Shown in pieces: positions 1 through 9,125 of a stretch of 64,000 nt of DNA (positions within the stretch are counted from its first letter, which is position 1; each line of letters begins with the position of its first letter). The notes below the pieces were generated by a model. It was not told the DNA's origin, did not search any database, and saw only the letters and a program-made list of their open reading frames with translations. The stretch lies in NCBI RefSeq assembly GCF_007558815.1, contig NZ_VLTJ01000039.1, positions 744,001-808,000 on the forward strand, read 5' to 3'. Both the position numbers and the translations under genes were made by a program. This DNA is from Verticiella sediminum. Its GTDB lineage: Bacteria; Pseudomonadota; Gammaproteobacteria; Burkholderiales; Burkholderiaceae_B.

Positions 1-369
1 CTCGCCCTCGGCCCTGTGCACCACGGGCGGGGACAGCTTCTTCTTCAGCTCACTCACCCGAGCATCTGCGCCGGGGCGCTGCACGGCGGCCAGAGGTTCG
101 CCATCCCGATAGAGTTCCGCGGCAAGCACCTGCGCAGCCGGGATGCGCTGCGCGGAGCGGCCCGGGCGCAGCAGCCCGATTTCGCGCGAGCCCGGATCCA
201 GGGCGATGCCGGTGCCGCCATCGGCGCCGAACAAGGTCAGCGACGGATTGAAGCCCTGCATCGCATCCAGCGAGGTCTGCAGCGCCTGTTCGCGCCTGGG
301 TTCGTCCTTGTGCCAGAAGAAGGCGCCGAGGGCGATGGCGACGATCAGGGCGATGACGATGACTGCCAT
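1..369 (-). CDS. Hypothetical membrane-anchored protein (C-terminus outside window)
   Basis: The frame is open from an ATG at 369 to the window edge, 123 codons without a stop. A GGAGAG ribosome site lies just upstream of that ATG. The N-terminus (VIVIALIVAIALGAFFW) is a single membrane anchor, followed by a charged segment (HKDEPRREQ) and a soluble domain. I do not recognise the family. Opposite-strand frames here are less plausible because they have no ribosome site and unusual composition. It is divergent from the sulfatase operon, so its promoter must lie between 370 and 856. Confidence 0.6.
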   Translation of the reverse strand, partial: MAVIVIALIVAIALGAFFWHKDEPRREQALQTSLDAMQGFNPSLTLFGADGGTGIALDPGSREIGLLRPGRSAQRIPAAQVLAAELYRDGEPLAAVQRPGADARVSELKKKLSPPVVHRAEGE

Positions 370-613
370 GGGCTCTCCGGAGTTTCAGCCCCTCGATTCT
401 AGGGGCGTTGCGCGGATCGCCGGGCAGTGCGGCGCGGCGATTTGGTAGCCGGTTGTGAACGGCGCGGTCCGCGCTTCGCCCCCGTGGCCATGAACGGCCG
501 CACGCACTGGCGTGGGGACGGCCCGCGTCACGATAGTGCGTAGTGCACTCGAGCGGTGGGCATGCGCCTGCCTCATCGCCCCCGCGCTCCTCGTATTCCC
601 TGCGACACATCGA

Positions 614-630
614 TTGGCACGCCTTTTGCA
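614..630 (+). promoter_or_regulatory. Sigma54 (-24/-12) promoter of the sulfatase operon
   Basis: The sequence TTGGCACGCCTTTTGCA fits the sigma54 consensus TGGCACG-N4-TTGCA, with GG at 616-617 and GC at 628-629 separated by exactly 10 bases. It points toward the operon at 857, leaving a leader of about 215 nt. Apart from this and the dyad at 645-658 I see no gene or other site in 370-856. Sigma54 promoters need an enhancer-binding activator, and none is encoded nearby in the window. Confidence 0.6.
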
Positions 631-644
631 TCATTTTGAATCGT

Positions 645-658
645 CATAACGAGTTATG
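645..658. promoter_or_regulatory. Inverted repeat CATAAC-GA-GTTATG, possible operator
   Basis: A perfect 6-bp dyad with a 2-bp spacer lies just downstream of the predicted -12 element, near the expected transcription start. Its position suits a repressor or regulator site for the sulfatase operon. The binding protein is unknown. Confidence 0.3.
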
Positions 659-856
659 TTGAGTTAAGCGACCATGGCATTCCACGACGGTGACCCGCCT
701 GAATCACTCCCGAGGAGACGACCGCCAGTTCAAGGTTCGCGCCGCGCGTTCCACTGACCAGCAAAACCGGGGTGGCCGGGGTCGCATACGGTTCCGCGGC
801 CGCCACTGCCCCAGCAAGAAGGACCCGCCTGCCCATTCTCTTTCGGAGATTTCACT

Positions 857-2290
857 ATGCGCTTCGCTTCTCTTGCACGTCACATCGCCAACCTCATGGT
901 GCCGCTGGGCACCTCGCTCGCGCTTGCCGCGCCGCTGCATGCGCAGACCATCAACCTCGGCATCGGCACCCAGAACACGACGACCAATACCGTTACCGGC
1001 GGCATCCTCCTGAAGGAGCTGGAGCTGCTGGAAAAGCACTTGCCCCGGACCGGCAAGTACGAGGGCGTCAAGTACAACATCAGTTGGCAGAACGCCACGT
1101 CGGGGCCGCCCATCACCAACGGCATGATGGCCGACAACATCCAGATCGGCATGATGGGGGACTACCCCCTGCTCGTGAATGGCGCGACCGGACAGGCCAC
1201 GGGGAACCCGACGCGGCTCGTCGCCGTGATTGCCTACAACGAGGTGGGCGGCGGCAACGGCATCGTGGTGCCCAAGGATTCGCCGTACTACGCGCTGGAT
1301 GACCTGAAGGGCAAGACGGTATCCGTGCCGTTCGGCTCCGCCGCCCACGGCATGATGCTGCAGGCTTTGCAGCAGCGCGGCCTGCCGCCGACGTTCTGGA
1401 ACCTGGTTTCGCAATCGCCGGAGGTCGGCAGCACCAACCTGCAGGAAAAGCGCATCGACGGGCACGGCAACTTCGTGCCTTTCGCCGAGCTGCTGCCGTT
1501 CCGCGGCATCGCCCGCAAGATCTACGACGGTTCGGAAACCCGGCAGCCGACGTTCCATGGCGTGGTGGTCCGCGAGGATTTCGGTGAAAAGTATCCCGAA
1601 GTCGTGGTGGGCTACATCAAGGCGATGATGGAAGCCAACGACTGGGTGCGCAGCAATCCCAAGGCCGCCGCCGAGAAGATCGAGGCCGTGACCGGGATCG
1701 ACAAGGAAGTCGCCTATATCTTCCTCGGCCCGGGTGGCATGCATACGCTGGATCCGACGATCAAGCCGCGCTGGGTGGAAGCGCTGGGCGTCGACTACGG
1801 CGTGCTCAAGAACCTCGGCATGATCAAGGAGCTGGACATCCCGGCCTGGGTCGACGACAGCTACGTGCGCCGCGCCCACGAGGAGATGGGCCTGGACTAC
1901 GAGGCGCAACTCGCGTCCTTTGCCAACTATGCCGTCCAGGGCGACGACCCGGTATGCGGCAAGCCCATCACCAACCCGAACGAATCCGGCCAGATCTGGA
2001 TTGAGGACGGCGACATTCTTTCGTTCAGCTCCGCTGTCTGCACGCTTGCCGGCGTAAAGAGGTACGAAGCCGAGGGCAAGAAGCTGGATGCGGTCTACCT
2101 CGTGGATCACACGCTGGGCATCAAGGTATTCGCCAATGCGGCGTTCTACACCGTGGCCGGCGACCCGAAGCAACCGCAGATCACGCCTTATCTGCTCAGG
2201 CGCGACGCCGAGGCGGATGCCGAGAAGAACGGCGGCAAGGTCGCCACCTACGACGAAGCGCTGGCCGCTGTCGGCAGCGTGGAGCTCTGA
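857..2290 (+). CDS. ABC transporter substrate-binding protein (SsuA/NrtA type) with NosL-like C-terminal extension
   Basis: A 477-residue periplasmic receptor with a signal peptide ending about APLHAQ (residue 30) and a sulfonate/nitrate/taurine-type binding domain (about 31-350). Family members are usually 320-350 residues. The extra C-terminal 120 residues start with CGKP (C367) and contain the pattern IEDGDILSFSSAVCTLAG (second Cys C395), which resembles the NosL/copper-chaperone-like fold. The NosL match is my pattern reading and was not computed. The start has a GGAG site at about 846. It heads an operon with its permease and ATPase and then a sulfatase, so the ligand is probably an organosulfate or a related sulfur compound. 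Confidence 0.85.
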   Translation: MRFASLARHIANLMVPLGTSLALAAPLHAQTINLGIGTQNTTTNTVTGGILLKELELLEKHLPRTGKYEGVKYNISWQNATSGPPITNGMMADNIQIGMMGDYPLLVNGATGQATGNPTRLVAVIAYNEVGGGNGIVVPKDSPYYALDDLKGKTVSVPFGSAAHGMMLQALQQRGLPPTFWNLVSQSPEVGSTNLQEKRIDGHGNFVPFAELLPFRGIARKIYDGSETRQPTFHGVVVREDFGEKYPEVVVGYIKAMMEANDWVRSNPKAAAEKIEAVTGIDKEVAYIFLGPGGMHTLDPTIKPRWVEALGVDYGVLKNLGMIKELDIPAWVDDSYVRRAHEEMGLDYEAQLASFANYAVQGDDPVCGKPITNPNESGQIWIEDGDILSFSSAVCTLAGVKRYEAEGKKLDAVYLVDHTLGIKVFANAAFYTVAGDPKQPQITPYLLRRDAEADAEKNGGKVATYDEALAAVGSVEL

Positions 2291-2292
2291 CC

Positions 2293-3180
2293 ATGAGTCG
2301 TCCATCACCAATGCTGTCGCAGGCGACGCCGGTGGAGCGGCAAGGGTCGGGCCGGCCCGCCGGCGCCGTGCCGGCGGGGGTCGTGGCGGATTTCGTGCGC
2401 CAGCATGCCGTCGCAGCCCTGTTGGCGGTCGCATCGATCGGCGGCGTGTTCCTGTTCTGGTATCTGGGAACCCGGTACCAATGGGAGTTCTACATCCGGT
2501 TCAGGAATGTTCCCACGCCCTATGCCGTCTTTCAGGAAGCCGTCGATGTCGTGTTCTCCGGCCAGTTCTCGACCCACATCCTGGTCAGCCTGCGGCGGAT
2601 TCTCGCCGGTTTCGGCATCGCCATCGTGCTGGGGGTCGTGCTCGGCCTGCTGATCGGCCGCTATCGCCGGGTCAGCGAACTGTTCATGCCTGCGATCGAG
2701 GTCCTGCGCCCGATCCCGGCGATCGCCTGGGTGCCGATGTCGATCATGCTGTGGCCCACCAGCGAGGCCTCCATCGTGTTCATCACCTTCGTGGGCGCCT
2801 TCTTTCCGATCCTGCTCAACACGGTGCACGGTGTGAAATCGATGGACGGCGTGCTGCTGCGCGCCGGCCGCTGCCTGGGTGCGCATGAACTGCAGTTGTT
2901 CTGGCACGTGATCCTGCCTGGCGTACTGCCCCACATCTTCACGGGCCTGGCGATCGGCATGGGTGTGGCCTGGGTGTCGCTGATCGCCGCAGAGATGATC
3001 TCCGGCCAGTTCGGCGTCGGCTACTACACCTGGGAGGCCTATTCCCTCGTGAATTATCCGGCGATCGTGCTCGGGATGATCACCATCGGTGTGCTGGGGC
3101 TGGCCTGCAGCGGCGCCATACGCCTGATCGGCCACGTCGCGATGCCCTGGCTGGCCTACGTCAACGGAGCGAAGAAATGA
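2293..3180 (+). CDS. ABC transporter permease (SsuC/TauC type)
   Basis: A 295-residue inner-membrane protein with about six hydrophobic segments and the binding-protein-dependent permease loop near residues 180-230 (GAHELQLFWHVILPGVLPH, an EAA-type motif that contacts the ATPase). It begins 2 bases after the receptor stop and ends with a 4-base ATGA overlap into the ATPase gene, so the three are translationally coupled. The N-terminus has a 35-residue cytoplasmic extension rich in Pro and Gly. Together the set forms the importer for the sulfatase substrate or a related sulfur source. Confidence 0.9.
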   Translation: MSRPSPMLSQATPVERQGSGRPAGAVPAGVVADFVRQHAVAALLAVASIGGVFLFWYLGTRYQWEFYIRFRNVPTPYAVFQEAVDVVFSGQFSTHILVSLRRILAGFGIAIVLGVVLGLLIGRYRRVSELFMPAIEVLRPIPAIAWVPMSIMLWPTSEASIVFITFVGAFFPILLNTVHGVKSMDGVLLRAGRCLGAHELQLFWHVILPGVLPHIFTGLAIGMGVAWVSLIAAEMISGQFGVGYYTWEAYSLVNYPAIVLGMITIGVLGLACSGAIRLIGHVAMPWLAYVNGAKK

Positions 3181-4037
3181 ACGGTGCAAGCAAGGGTTTC
3201 GTCGAATGCCGCAACATCGGCGTGGTGTTCGGCTCCGGCGACGCGCAGACGGAAGCGGTCAAGGACGTCTCGATCACGGTCCAGCCGAATGAGTTCGTAT
3301 CTCTCATCGGCCCGTCGGGCTGCGGAAAATCCACGCTTCTGAGCATCGTGGCGGGCTTCGCCCACCCTACGCGCGGCGTCGCCACCCTGGACGGTGTCGA
3401 GATCAGGAAACCGGGCGCCGAGCGCGGCGTCGTGTTCCAGCAGTACTCGCTGTTTCCCTGGCTGACGGTGCGCAAGAACGTCGAGTTCGGCCTGCGCATG
3501 GCGGGCGTTCCGTCGAGCAAGCGCATCAGCTCGGCCCGCACGCTGCTCGGGCTGGCCGGGCTGCTCGCATTCGAGAACCACTACCCCGATCAGCTCTCGG
3601 GCGGCATGAAGCAGCGCATCGGGATCGTGCGCGCGCTGGCGACCAGCCCGCAGGTCCTGCTCATGGACGAGCCGTTCGGCGCGCTCGACACGCAGACGCG
3701 CGCGGTGATGCAGGAAATCCTGACCAACATGTGGCAGCAGTTCCGCATATCGGTGCTCTTCATCACGCACGACATCGAGGAATCGGTCTTTCTCTCGGAC
3801 CGCATTTACGTGATGACCTCCCGGCCGGGCCGGATCAAGGCGGAGATCCAGGTGCCGCTGCCGCGCCCGCGCACCGCGGCCATGACCGACACGAAGGAAT
3901 TCACCGATCTGGTCCACCAGTTGAAGTCCCTCATCCGCGAGGAATCCCTGGCGGCGATGGGCTCGGAGCTTGGCCCGGAAGGCGTCGCCGGCTTCGGCAT
4001 GGAAGTGGGCCCCGGCGGCGTGAACAACATCTTGTGA
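3177..4037 (+). CDS. ABC transporter ATP-binding protein (SsuB/TauB type)
   Basis: A 286-residue ATPase. Walker A is GPSGCGKST (45-53), the Q-loop FQQYSLFPW is near 88, the signature is LSGGMKQ (140-146), and Walker B is LLMDEP (161-166), followed by the H-loop THD near 200. It energises the importer formed with the two preceding genes and sits on the inner face of the membrane. The 118 nt to the sulfatase gene contain no strong terminator, so the sulfatase is probably co-transcribed. Confidence 0.92.
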   Translation: MNGASKGFVECRNIGVVFGSGDAQTEAVKDVSITVQPNEFVSLIGPSGCGKSTLLSIVAGFAHPTRGVATLDGVEIRKPGAERGVVFQQYSLFPWLTVRKNVEFGLRMAGVPSSKRISSARTLLGLAGLLAFENHYPDQLSGGMKQRIGIVRALATSPQVLLMDEPFGALDTQTRAVMQEILTNMWQQFRISVLFITHDIEESVFLSDRIYVMTSRPGRIKAEIQVPLPRPRTAAMTDTKEFTDLVHQLKSLIREESLAAMGSELGPEGVAGFGMEVGPGGVNNIL

Positions 4038-4155
4038 TTACGGGCCCCGAGTCCGAGTCTCGCCCTCTGCAGGGCGAGGCGAAGCGAGGCAAGCCCATTC
4101 TGGCGCCGCGCGCGCCTCCATCCTCCCATCCTCATCTCAACCCTGGAGTACACAA

Positions 4156-5523
4156 ATGGCGAAAAAGCCCAACATTCTCTTCTTCCATGTCGACAATCTC
4201 GGCATGGGAGAGCTCGGGTGCTATGGCGGCGGCAAGCTGCGCGGTGCGGACACCAAGCGCATCGATGCCTTTTGCAAGGAAGGCATGAAGCTCACCCATT
4301 ACGTGGTCGAGCCGCAGTGCACTCCCACGCGCTCGGCGCTGATGACGGGTCGCTATCCGATCCGTTCCGGCAACCACACCATCGCGCTGGGCGGCAACGG
4401 CGGCGGCCTGGTCTCGTGGGAAGTCACCGTCGCGCAAGTGCTGGAGAAGGCCGGCTACAAGTCCTCGTGCCTGGGCAAGTGGCACATCGGTGCCGAGGAC
4501 GGACGCTTTCCCACCGACCATGGCTTCGACGAATGGTACGGGCCGTTGCGCACCTATGACGAATGCATGTGGCTCGAGGACCCGCACTACGTGCCCGAAC
4601 GCGACGGCTACTCGCACATGCACGAGGGCAGGAAGGGCGAAGGCACCCGCCCCCTGCTGGACGAGCAGTTGACGATGGAGACGAAGAAGATGTGCGACCT
4701 GGAATACCAGAAGCGCGGCGTCGACTTCATGCGCCGCTGCGTCGCCGAGGACAGCCCGTTCTTCCTCTACTTCAACCATTCGCTGATGCACTTCCCCATG
4801 TCGCCTCGCGACGAGTTCGTGGGCAAGAGCACCAACGGTGACTGGGGCGACTGCCTGCTGATGCTGGACCACGACTTCGGCGTGCTGCTCGATGAACTGG
4901 ACCGCCTCGGCGTTGCCGACGACACCATCGTGATCCTGTGCGGCGACAACGGCGCGGAGGACCACCTGGCTGGCCGCGGCACCGGCGGCTTCTTCGACGG
5001 CTCCTATTTCAGCTCGGCCGAGGGCGGCATCCGCACGCCGCTGCTGGCCCGCTGGCCCGGCCACATCCCCGCCGGCATCGAGAGCAACGAGATGGTCCAC
5101 GTCACCGACATGTTCACCACGCTCTTGAGCTTCACCGGCTGCGAGCCGCCCAAGGATCGGATCATCGACGGCGTCGACCAGCGCGAGTTCTTCGAGGGCA
5201 GGCAGGAGACCTCCAACCGGGAAGCGTGCATGGTCTGGCTCAAGGACGAACTGCACGCGGTGAAGTGGAAGGACTTCAAGATCAATTTCAAGCGCCAGCA
5301 GCACTTCCACGATCCCGAACTGCCGCTGGGTTTTGCCCGCATCACCCATCTGCAGGAGGATCCGAAGGAGCGCGAGGCCGTCAACCAGCGCTACGTGCGG
5401 TGGTGGGTCATGCAGCACGCCCACCGCGTGGTCCGCGAGTTCGAAGACAGTGTCAAGCAGGAGGCGCTGATCCCGCCCGGGTCGCCGCTCGACTTCGTAC
5501 CGCAGACCGCCAAGGCGGGCTGA
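4156..5523 (+). CDS. Type I sulfatase (arylsulfatase family)
   Basis: A 455-residue sulfatase that hydrolyses sulfate esters. The start is NILFFHVDNLGMGELGCYGG, with metal-binding Asp13/Asn14. The formylglycine signature CTPTR has its modifiable Cys at residue 55, followed by SALMTGRYPIRSG. Further metal ligands lie in CGDNGAED near residue 260. No signal peptide is visible, so it probably acts in the cytosol on imported sulfate esters, which agrees with the importer upstream. The FGE needed to activate C55 is the next gene, 4 bases downstream. The substrate cannot be told from sequence. Confidence 0.92.
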   Translation: MAKKPNILFFHVDNLGMGELGCYGGGKLRGADTKRIDAFCKEGMKLTHYVVEPQCTPTRSALMTGRYPIRSGNHTIALGGNGGGLVSWEVTVAQVLEKAGYKSSCLGKWHIGAEDGRFPTDHGFDEWYGPLRTYDECMWLEDPHYVPERDGYSHMHEGRKGEGTRPLLDEQLTMETKKMCDLEYQKRGVDFMRRCVAEDSPFFLYFNHSLMHFPMSPRDEFVGKSTNGDWGDCLLMLDHDFGVLLDELDRLGVADDTIVILCGDNGAEDHLAGRGTGGFFDGSYFSSAEGGIRTPLLARWPGHIPAGIESNEMVHVTDMFTTLLSFTGCEPPKDRIIDGVDQREFFEGRQETSNREACMVWLKDELHAVKWKDFKINFKRQQHFHDPELPLGFARITHLQEDPKEREAVNQRYVRWWVMQHAHRVVREFEDSVKQEALIPPGSPLDFVPQTAKAG

Positions 5524-5527
5524 CGCC

Positions 5528-6520
5528 ATGTCCTCGCACGACGACGCCCGGAGGCACGCCTCCACGGCGGGCGGATGCTGCGGGGGCCGGCGGGGCGCGG
5601 CTGCGGCCGCGCCCGCAGGCGCCCAGCCCGGCCCGGTGGATTCGTCCCGCATGGTCCAGATACCCGGCGGAAGCTTTCTGATGGGTTCCGACCGGCACTA
5701 CCGCGAAGAACGCCCCACGCGCCGCATTTCCGTCGAGGGGTTCCGGATCGACCGCCATCCCGTCACCAATGCCGAGTTCCGGGCCTTCGTCGAGGCGACC
5801 GGCTACCTGAGCACTTCCGAGCGGCAGCCCGATCCGCGTCTCTATCCGGATGCCGATCCCGAGCTGCTCGCCCCGGGCTCGCTGGTCTTCGTCAAGCCCG
5901 ACAGGCCGGTCGGGCTGCGCGACTTCAGGCAATGGTGGGCCTATGTCCTGGGCGCCTCGTGGCGCCGCCCGCTGGGTCCGGACAGCAGCCTGGAAGGTCT
6001 CGACGATCACCCGGTGGTCCACGTGTCGTACGAAGATGCGGCCGCCTACGCGGCCTGGGCCGGCAAGTCGCTGCCCACCGAGGCCGAGTGGGAATTCGCC
6101 GCGCGGGGCGGGCTGGACGGCGCCGTCTATCCCTGGGGCGACGAGTTCATGCCCGACGGCAGGATGATGGCCAATACCTGGCAGGGACAGTTCCCCTGGC
6201 AGAACAGCCTGGAGGACGGCTACGAGCGGACCTCGCCGGTCGGCGCCTATCCGCCCAACGGCTATGGCCTGCACGACGTGGTGGGCAACGTCTGGGAATG
6301 GACGACGACCGCCTTCGGCGCGCCGCCGGGCGTGGCGCAAGCGAAGTCGTGCTGCGTCCCGGGACGGGCGGACGATCCGTCCGTGCGGCACGTGGTCAAA
6401 GGAGGCTCGCACCTGTGTGCGCCGAATTACTGCTTGCGGTATCGTCCGGCTGCGCGCCAGGGCCAGACCCTGGACACCGCTACCAGCCATATCGGATTCC
6501 GTTGCGTGATACGAGGCTGA
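5528..6520 (+). CDS. Formylglycine-generating enzyme (SUMF1/FGE family)
   Basis: A 330-residue FGE-sulfatase-domain protein that oxidises the CxPxR cysteine of sulfatases to formylglycine. The domain runs from MVQIPGGSFLMGS to the C-terminus. The two catalytic/copper-binding cysteines of true FGEs are present in GGSHLCAPNYCLRYR (C297 and C302), and the family end GFRC is intact. The first 35 residues are a low-complexity Ala/Gly stretch with CC. Being directly downstream of the sulfatase, it is the obvious activator of that enzyme. Confidence 0.92.
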   Translation: MSSHDDARRHASTAGGCCGGRRGAAAAAPAGAQPGPVDSSRMVQIPGGSFLMGSDRHYREERPTRRISVEGFRIDRHPVTNAEFRAFVEATGYLSTSERQPDPRLYPDADPELLAPGSLVFVKPDRPVGLRDFRQWWAYVLGASWRRPLGPDSSLEGLDDHPVVHVSYEDAAAYAAWAGKSLPTEAEWEFAARGGLDGAVYPWGDEFMPDGRMMANTWQGQFPWQNSLEDGYERTSPVGAYPPNGYGLHDVVGNVWEWTTTAFGAPPGVAQAKSCCVPGRADDPSVRHVVKGGSHLCAPNYCLRYRPAARQGQTLDTATSHIGFRCVIRG

Positions 6521-6617
6521 ACCCGGCGCGCCTGGCCACGGCTCGAACCGGCACGGCGCGCTACGCATGCTTTACAACCCGGGGCGCCGCTCGTCCCCGA
6601 ATACCAAGAATTTCGTC

Positions 6618-8123
6618 ATGACCCAACCCGCCACCGATGCCGCATTGCCGGTGCAGCCCGACGCTTCGCCGACGCTGCGCGACGTACTGCGCTCCCCGAG
6701 CCTCCTGACCCGGGAATGCCTGGCCGGCGCCATCACGGCGCTGGCGCTCATCCCGGAGGTGATCTCCTTTTCGGTCATATCGGGCATCGACGCCAAGTCG
6801 GCGCTGTTCGCCTCGGCCGTCCTCTGCCTGGTCATGTCCTTTCTCGGCGGCAGGCCGGCCATGGTCACCGCGGCTGCAGGTTCGGTGGCGCTGGTGGTGG
6901 GCCCCATGGTGCGTGTGCACGGCGCCGAATACATCCTGCCCGCGGTGCTGCTTGCCGGCACCATCCAGATCGCCTTCGGTCTGGCCGGCTTCGCTAGGTT
7001 GATGCGGTATGTTCCCCGATCCGTCATGATCGGTTTCGTCAACGCGTTGGGCATTCTCATCTTTCTTGCCCAGATTCCGCACATCGTGGACAAACCCGCC
7101 GTCGTCTACCTGCTGTTCGCGGCGGCGGTGGCGATCGTGCTGTTCTTCCCGCGCTTGACCACGGCGATCCCCTCACCGTTGATTGCCGTGGTCGCGGCCA
7201 CGGCCGTGGTCATCGCCGGCGGCCTGGACGTTCCCACCGTGGGCAGCGGCGGAGCGATGCCTCCCGGCCTGCCCGGGCTGACGCCTTGGCTCGTCCCCTT
7301 CAACCTGGACACGCTGCGCATCGTCTGGCCCACCGCGCTCAGCATCGCGTTCGTTGGGTTGCTCGAGTCGCTGCTGACCGCCAAGCTCGTCGACGACATG
7401 ACCGACACCAAGTCGAGCAAGGGACGCGAGTCCTGGGCGCTCGGTGTCGCCAATCTGTGCTCGGCGTACGCCGGCGGTATCGCGGGCTGCGCCATGATCG
7501 GCCAGACCGTGGTCAACGTGCAGTTGGGACGCGCCCGGACCCGGGTTTCCACCATCGCGGCCGCACTCATCCTGCTGCTGCTCATGACGAGCCTGAGCGG
7601 GCTGATGGCGCAGATTCCCATGGTGGTTCTCGCCGCCATCATGATGATCGTCGCCCTCAAGGCAGTGAACTGGCACAGCCTGCGCCCAGCGACGCTGCGG
7701 CGCATGCCGCTGTCCGAGACCGTGGTCATGGTCGTCACTGTCGCCGTCACCGTCGGCACGGAGAACCTTGCGCTGGGTGTCGCCGTCGGCGTGCTGTGCG
7801 CGATGATGCTGTTCGCGCGCCGGGTCGCGCATGTCGTGCGCGCGGACCGCATCCTCGACGAGGACGGGCGCAGTGTCCGCTACGAGGTCCACGGACCGCT
7901 GTTCTTCGGCAGCAGCAACGACCTGGTCGAGCGCTTCGCCTATGCGGCCGACCCTGTTTCGGTGCAGGTGGATTTTTCCGCGTCGCAGATCTGGGACGCG
8001 TCCACGGTCGCGGCCCTCGACGCCATCGAAGCCAAGTACCGGGACCACGGGAAAACGGTGTCGTTCGTCGGCCTGGATGCGCGCAGCCGGGCATTCCACG
8101 AGCGCCTGACCGGGCGGCTGTGA
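6618..8123 (+). CDS. SulP-family anion transporter with STAS domain
   Basis: An inner-membrane transporter of about 500 residues: ten or more hydrophobic segments, the SulP core, and a C-terminal STAS domain (from about RSVRYEVHGPLFFGSSND, with DFSASQIWDAS). I chose ATG 6618 (MTQPATDAALP) over the upstream in-frame ATG at 6567 because the extension looks unlike a SulP N-terminus; neither start has a strong ribosome site. SulP proteins move sulfate, bicarbonate or carboxylates. Next to a sulfatase, sulfate is likely (uptake, or release of the excess). It may be the last gene of the sulfatase operon. Confidence 0.85.
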   Translation: MTQPATDAALPVQPDASPTLRDVLRSPSLLTRECLAGAITALALIPEVISFSVISGIDAKSALFASAVLCLVMSFLGGRPAMVTAAAGSVALVVGPMVRVHGAEYILPAVLLAGTIQIAFGLAGFARLMRYVPRSVMIGFVNALGILIFLAQIPHIVDKPAVVYLLFAAAVAIVLFFPRLTTAIPSPLIAVVAATAVVIAGGLDVPTVGSGGAMPPGLPGLTPWLVPFNLDTLRIVWPTALSIAFVGLLESLLTAKLVDDMTDTKSSKGRESWALGVANLCSAYAGGIAGCAMIGQTVVNVQLGRARTRVSTIAAALILLLLMTSLSGLMAQIPMVVLAAIMMIVALKAVNWHSLRPATLRRMPLSETVVMVVTVAVTVGTENLALGVAVGVLCAMMLFARRVAHVVRADRILDEDGRSVRYEVHGPLFFGSSNDLVERFAYAADPVSVQVDFSASQIWDASTVAALDAIEAKYRDHGKTVSFVGLDARSRAFHERLTGRL

Positions 8124-8210
8124 GACGCGGCCACCCGCTCAGGCGCGAGTTCCCCTCTAGCGCGCGGTCCGCGTGCCGTCCGGTTTCCCCAACGGCTGGA
8201 TCCATGGGGA

Positions 8211-8237
8211 AAAGCGCTCGGGAGCTTCGAGCGCTTT
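8211..8237. terminator. Convergent hairpin terminator
   Basis: A perfect 10-bp stem (AAAGCGCTCG / CGAGCGCTTT) with a 7-nt loop lies between the convergent SulP and GntR genes. Read on the minus strand it is followed by TTTTCCCC. It could serve both directions. Confidence 0.55.
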
Positions 8238-8246
8238 GGCCCGTGG

Positions 8247-9125
8247 TCAGAACGCGGCGCGCTCCACGCGCACGCGATAGCGGAACGCATCGCCTCGGTA
8301 GTACAGGTGCTCATAGTCGATCGGCGTCTCGCCGCCGCCGTCCATCGTGTGCGTCAGGCGCTCGATGAAGAGCACCGGCGAGCCGTCGGCCACGCCCAGA
8401 TGGCGCGCCAGCCTCGCATCGGCGAGCATCGAGCTGATCTGCAGGTCCGCATGGCCCAACGCCAGCCCGTAGTCGTTCTCCAGGATGGCAAAGACGTCGC
8501 GCGTGGCGAGATCCTCCCGGGCCAGGCGCTCGCCGATGGCGATTGGCACGTAGGTCACGTCCAGCGAGATCGGTTCGCGGTTCAGGAAACGCACCCGTTG
8601 CAGCTCGGTCACGCGCGCGCCCTTGTCCAGCCGCAGTTGCTCGCGCACCTGGGGCGAGGCCGCCACCTCGCGGATCGATACGAGCTTGTTGTAGGTGTCG
8701 TAGCCCATCTGTCGCATGGCCTCGCCAAAACCCTGCAGTCGGCCCAGGTCCTGGAAGGTGCTCTGCTTGGCCACGAAGGTGCCCTTGCCGTGCATGCGGA
8801 AGATCAGCCCTTCCTTTTCCAGATCGTTGAGCGCCTGGCGCACGGTGATGCGGCTCACCGCGAAGGCGCGGATCATGTCGTTCTCGGACGGCAGCTTGCA
8901 GTGGGGCGGATAGCGACCCTCCAGGATGTGGCCGCGCAGCAGGTCCTTGATCTGTACGTAGAGGGACACCGGAGAGCCCGGGTCGAGCGCAGTGGCATTG
9001 AGATCGGGCGGGGTGGTACCGGCGTCGGCAGCGGGGTTAAGGGCGTGGGGCATGGGGCAGTGGGGCGAGGCGGCGGCCGCGGGCGCGCGGGCCGGCAGGG
9101 CGTGGATAGAGACGAGTCTACTCAT
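8247..9125 (-). CDS. GntR-family regulator, HutC/UTRA subgroup
   Basis: A 292-residue regulator. Its N-terminal winged helix is seen in LRGHILEGRYPPHCKLPSEN and VSRITVRQALNDLEKEGLI, followed by a UTRA effector domain (from about residue 110) typical of HutC-like members. The true start could be the in-frame ATG at 9053, since the first 24 residues are Ala-rich and non-conserved. It lies 143 nt downstream of the CoA-transferase gene on the same strand and probably controls that operon in response to its substrate. Confidence 0.88.
   Translation of the reverse strand: MSRLVSIHALPARAPAAAASPHCPMPHALNPAADAGTTPPDLNATALDPGSPVSLYVQIKDLLRGHILEGRYPPHCKLPSENDMIRAFAVSRITVRQALNDLEKEGLIFRMHGKGTFVAKQSTFQDLGRLQGFGEAMRQMGYDTYNKLVSIREVAASPQVREQLRLDKGARVTELQRVRFLNREPISLDVTYVPIAIGERLAREDLATRDVFAILENDYGLALGHADLQISSMLADARLARHLGVADGSPVLFIERLTHTMDGGGETPIDYEHLYYRGDAFRYRVRVERAAF

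Noticed and set aside
704-2434. 576-codon open frame on the minus strand opposite the ABC receptor gene
   Set aside because: It is antisense to a well-supported gene, has His/Arg/Ala-rich composition typical of high-GC shadow frames and no ribosome site.
4132-5652. 506-codon minus-strand frame opposite the sulfatase gene
   Set aside because: Shadow of the sulfatase; no family features.
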